From positions 248,001 through 312,000 of the forward strand of contig CAIXPL010000008.1 in assembly GCA_903921325.1 (NCBI GenBank): a stretch of 64,000 bases of DNA, read 5' to 3'. The notes beneath the pieces are model-generated. The model was given only the letters and a program-made list of their open reading frames with translations, ran no database searches and was not told where the DNA came from. The position numbers and the translations under genes are program-made. Shown piece by piece: positions 61,697 through 64,000 of this stretch. Position 1 is the first letter of the stretch, and each line of letters starts with the position of its first letter. The DNA comes from an uncultured Pseudomonadota bacterium (GTDB taxonomy: Bacteria; Pseudomonadota; Gammaproteobacteria; Burkholderiales; SG8-39).

Positions 61697-62590
61697 TCAC
61701 AGCGGCAGATGCGGCTCATAGTAGGCATCGCGGCCGGTGGCGTAATTGGACTGGAGTTGATGCGGATTGCGATTGACGAGTGCGTGATGCCGCGAATACA
61801 TCGGATGCGACAGACTGCGCACCTCGTGCTCGATCTGAAACAGCGGCGCACCAGTCAGCGGATCGGCAATCATTTCGAATCGATATTGCCAGGCATCGCT
61901 CTCTTCGGTGATCAACCCTCGCTCCGCCAACCATCCGTGCGGCGATGAAAAATCAGCCACGTAGATTGCAATGTGGTGTTGGTCGTATGGTGCAAGCGCT
62001 GCGTCCGTCTCGATGAAGCGCAGGCGCTGATTCACACCCACTGTAATCTCTGCGACCGAATTGCCGACGACGCTGCGCTCGCGCGCAAGCGCCTTCATGA
62101 CATCCCGATAGAAGCGAACGATGCCAGGCGCCGACCCTCGCGGGACGGGCAATTCGACGTAGGGAATGCCCAGAACCATCCGGCCAAATGCGCCGGCAGC
62201 GTGCAGACGAATCTGATTGCCCCAGGGGCAGCTGGCCAGAATCGTTGCGCCTTCGTCACGCCAGGAAAATTTAGTATCGACCAGCTTGCGTTCAACGCCT
62301 GCAAGCCGGGTTCGCAGCAGATCCAGATGCGGTGTCACCACCCCGATTACGCCGCGAAAGACCTGAGCGGTCTTGTTCGCCGGCATGTGAAACTGATTGC
62401 GCCCGACGTTGACCCACATATTGGCATCGGTGGTATGCATGTAAGGGTCACGGGTCAGTCCCAGCCCCTCGACATAGAACACGGTGGCCAGGCGCTGATC
62501 GGGAATACGCACATTGCAGTGCTCAAGAGCGAGGATGTTGCCGGCGTCCTCAGCATGACGATCAAAGGGCAGGCTTGGCGCGGCGCTCAT
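61697..62590 (-). CDS. VOC-family (glyoxalase/extradiol dioxygenase fold) protein
   Basis: A 297-residue protein with two vicinal-oxygen-chelate modules. The first is EHCNVRIPDQRLATVFYVEG with WVNVGRNQFHMP; the second has ASCPWGNQIRLHA, DQHHIAIYVADFSSPHGWLA and PLFQIEHEVRSL. His and Glu residues are placed for a metal site, but the substrate is unknown. Such proteins include extradiol dioxygenases and glyoxalases. ATG 62590 follows GGAG; a GTG at 62620 is an alternative. The neighbouring NIPSNAP gene points to a possible joint catabolic role, not proven. Confidence 0.7.
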   Translation of the reverse strand: MSAAPSLPFDRHAEDAGNILALEHCNVRIPDQRLATVFYVEGLGLTRDPYMHTTDANMWVNVGRNQFHMPANKTAQVFRGVIGVVTPHLDLLRTRLAGVERKLVDTKFSWRDEGATILASCPWGNQIRLHAAGAFGRMVLGIPYVELPVPRGSAPGIVRFYRDVMKALARERSVVGNSVAEITVGVNQRLRFIETDAALAPYDQHHIAIYVADFSSPHGWLAERGLITEESDAWQYRFEMIADPLTGAPLFQIEHEVRSLSHPMYSRHHALVNRNPHQLQSNYATGRDAYYEPHLPL

Positions 62591-62783
62591 GATGGCGGTC
62601 TCCTTGACGATCTCACTCACATGCGGACAAGCGTGACGCGCTCACGCCCGCAGCGCTCATCTTAGCCCGGCCGCGCACCGCCGGGCAGCATGGTCTGAAA
62701 ACACACTCAGGAAACACGTTCCAGAAAGAACCCCTGGAATCGCAGCACCAGAGGCGCACGATCAGAAACCCAGGCCGACTGAG

Positions 62784-63194
62784 TCAGAAGGGTTTCAACA
62801 CAACCAGCGCCACCGCAGCTAACAGCAGCAGCACCGGGATTTCATTAAACCAGCGAAACCACACATGCGAGTGCACAGTCTCACCGCGCTCCATGCGTCG
62901 CAACAACTGACCGCACACCAGGTGATAAGCCACGAGCAAAGCAACCACAACCAGTTTGGCGTGCAGCCAACCACCGCCCAGCCCATCGACCAACCACAAC
63001 CAGAGCCCAAAGCTCAGCGCCAGAATCGCGAGCGGCACCATGAAGCGATAGAGCTTGCGCGCCATGCGCAGGAGTACCTCGCGCACCACGGCCTCATCGG
63101 TAAGGGCGATATTGACAAAGATGCGCGGGAGATAAAAAAGCCCGGCAAACCAACTGGTGACCATCACGATATGCAGGACTTTGACGATCAACAT
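62784..63194 (-). CDS. HemJ-like/CopD membrane protein
   Basis: A 136-residue integral membrane protein with four helices, starting MLIVKVLHIVMVTSWFAGLF (His in helix 1). The conserved WLHAKLVVVALLVAYH in helix 3 and WFRWFNEIPVLLLLAAVALV at the end match the HemJ (protoporphyrinogen oxidase) family, including its Lys. HemJ is the common heme-pathway oxidase where HemG and HemY are absent. Other CopD-fold proteins look alike, so the role is likely but not certain. Confidence 0.75.
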   Translation of the reverse strand: MLIVKVLHIVMVTSWFAGLFYLPRIFVNIALTDEAVVREVLLRMARKLYRFMVPLAILALSFGLWLWLVDGLGGGWLHAKLVVVALLVAYHLVCGQLLRRMERGETVHSHVWFRWFNEIPVLLLLAAVALVVLKPF

Positions 63195-63273
63195 GGGGCA
63201 GTGGCCTAACCGCGAGGTCGTACCGGCGGCACCGACGCGACGCGCCGAACAGCGCACAGTTCAACGTGCGCAC

Positions 63274-63948
63274 TCAAGCGAGCGCTCCCCCGGCACCCGC
63301 GCCAAGCCACGCGTTGAGCACCACCGCGCGAATCAGGTGCAACTTGCGATGAAAAAAGTGATCACAGCCCGGTAACACCACCACCGGCAACTCCTGCGGC
63401 CGCGCCCAGTCGAATACATTGGCGAGCGGCACCGTCTCGTCCTGCTCGCCGTGAATCACCACGGTATTGGCCGGCACCGCTTCGGTGGCGTATTGGCGCC
63501 CTGCCGCGACGCGGCCGTTGGCCACCCCAACGAGCACCATGCGCTCAGGCTTGACCCGCTGCGCGACGCGGGTCTGCACAAAAGAACCGAAAGAAAATCC
63601 GCATAAGACCGGCCGATCCGCTGGCAGAGAAAACGTGCGGGCCGCCGCCTCAAGGACCGCGAGCAGATCGTCGGTCTCGCCGATGCCGTGATCATGTTCC
63701 CCGGCGCTACCGCCCACCCCACGAAAATTCGATCGTATGCTGATGTACCCCAGCTCGATCATGGTCCGCGCCAGCGTCTGCACCACCTTGTTGTCGAGCG
63801 TCCCGCCATACAGCGGGTGCGGGTGGGCGATCAACGCCAGACCACGCGGGGAGCCCGCCGGCAAGTCCGCGATGGTCTCAATCGCGCCAGCGGTGCCTTG
63901 CACCGCGATCACTTGCGAGCTCAGGCCGGCAGAAAGTGGTATCGGCAT
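63274..63948 (-). CDS. Alpha/beta hydrolase (COG2945-like)
   Basis: A 224-residue hydrolase. The nucleophile Ser is in LCGFSFGSFVQTRVA and the nearby RSNFRGVGGSAGEHDHGIGE belongs to the oxyanion region. A late Asp (VIHGEQDETVPL) and a His (LPGCDHFFHRKL) complete a triad. This matches small alpha/beta hydrolases of the COG2945 type, whose substrates are unknown. ATG 63948 (MPIPLSAG) was used; a TTG two codons upstream is possible. It precedes the HemJ-like gene on the same strand with a 79-base gap. Confidence 0.75.
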   Translation of the reverse strand: MPIPLSAGLSSQVIAVQGTAGAIETIADLPAGSPRGLALIAHPHPLYGGTLDNKVVQTLARTMIELGYISIRSNFRGVGGSAGEHDHGIGETDDLLAVLEAAARTFSLPADRPVLCGFSFGSFVQTRVAQRVKPERMVLVGVANGRVAAGRQYATEAVPANTVVIHGEQDETVPLANVFDWARPQELPVVVLPGCDHFFHRKLHLIRAVVLNAWLGAGAGGALA

Positions 63949-64000
63949 AATCAACCCGCGATCCGTTCAGGATGCTCTGCAACGCACTGCACGCGCCCCG

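Overview
The window reads as a contiguous chromosomal segment of a high-GC betaproteobacterium, most likely of the order Burkholderiales. The basis is gene content and order: def-fmt-rsmB-DUF4390-ntrY facing LysM-dprA-smg-topB, the tlpA-aroQ-accB-accC-prmA-DUF3426 string, and mnmG-rsmG-parA-parB beside two parS sites. No rRNA, tRNA, CRISPR array, integrase or insertion sequence was recognised. Genus-level identity cannot be read from the sequence.

Layout. 1-5.2 kb (minus): start of ntrY (cut by the left edge), DUF4390, rsmB, fmt, def. 5.4-11.9 kb (plus): LysM protein, dprA, smg, topB and a small unknown. 12-17.6 kb: a gentisate-dioxygenase-like cupin, a SnoaL-like protein, a Tat-exported molybdopterin oxidoreductase with its cytochrome b partner, icd, a receiver-only response regulator and rubredoxin. 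17.6-21.3 kb: a heptamer tandem repeat, thiD-thiE-hemL, mscL. 21.5-28.1 kb (minus): mgtE, a TonB-domain protein, an RNase II-family protein, yqiA, mpl. 28.2-39.6 kb (plus): a nucleotidyltransferase-like unknown, a complete branched-chain amino-acid-type ABC transporter, tlpA-like, aroQ, accBC, prmA, DUF3426 and a PfkB kinase.

39.6-51.8 kb (minus) is the most unusual part. It is a compact operon for an F-like type IV secretion system in the F order pilin-L-E-K-B-V-C, then two unassigned proteins, a TraH-like protein, a short TraG and a protein with two ribbon-helix-helix-like repeats that recalls F TraY. There is no relaxase, coupling protein, integrase or visible attachment site, and the cluster is packed directly against housekeeping genes. 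A near-perfect 15-bp inverted repeat lies upstream of the pilin gene.

51.8-56.6 kb: a tungstate-type ABC transporter (tupB-tupC-tupA) divergent from a lone xanthine-dehydrogenase-family molybdenum subunit, which suggests a Mo/W cofactor link. 56.6-61.2 kb: two parS sites, then mnmG-rsmG-parA-parB, so the replication origin is probably near. 61.3-64 kb: a NIPSNAP protein, a VOC dioxygenase-like protein, a HemJ-like membrane protein and an alpha/beta hydrolase, where many Burkholderiales carry the ATP synthase genes.
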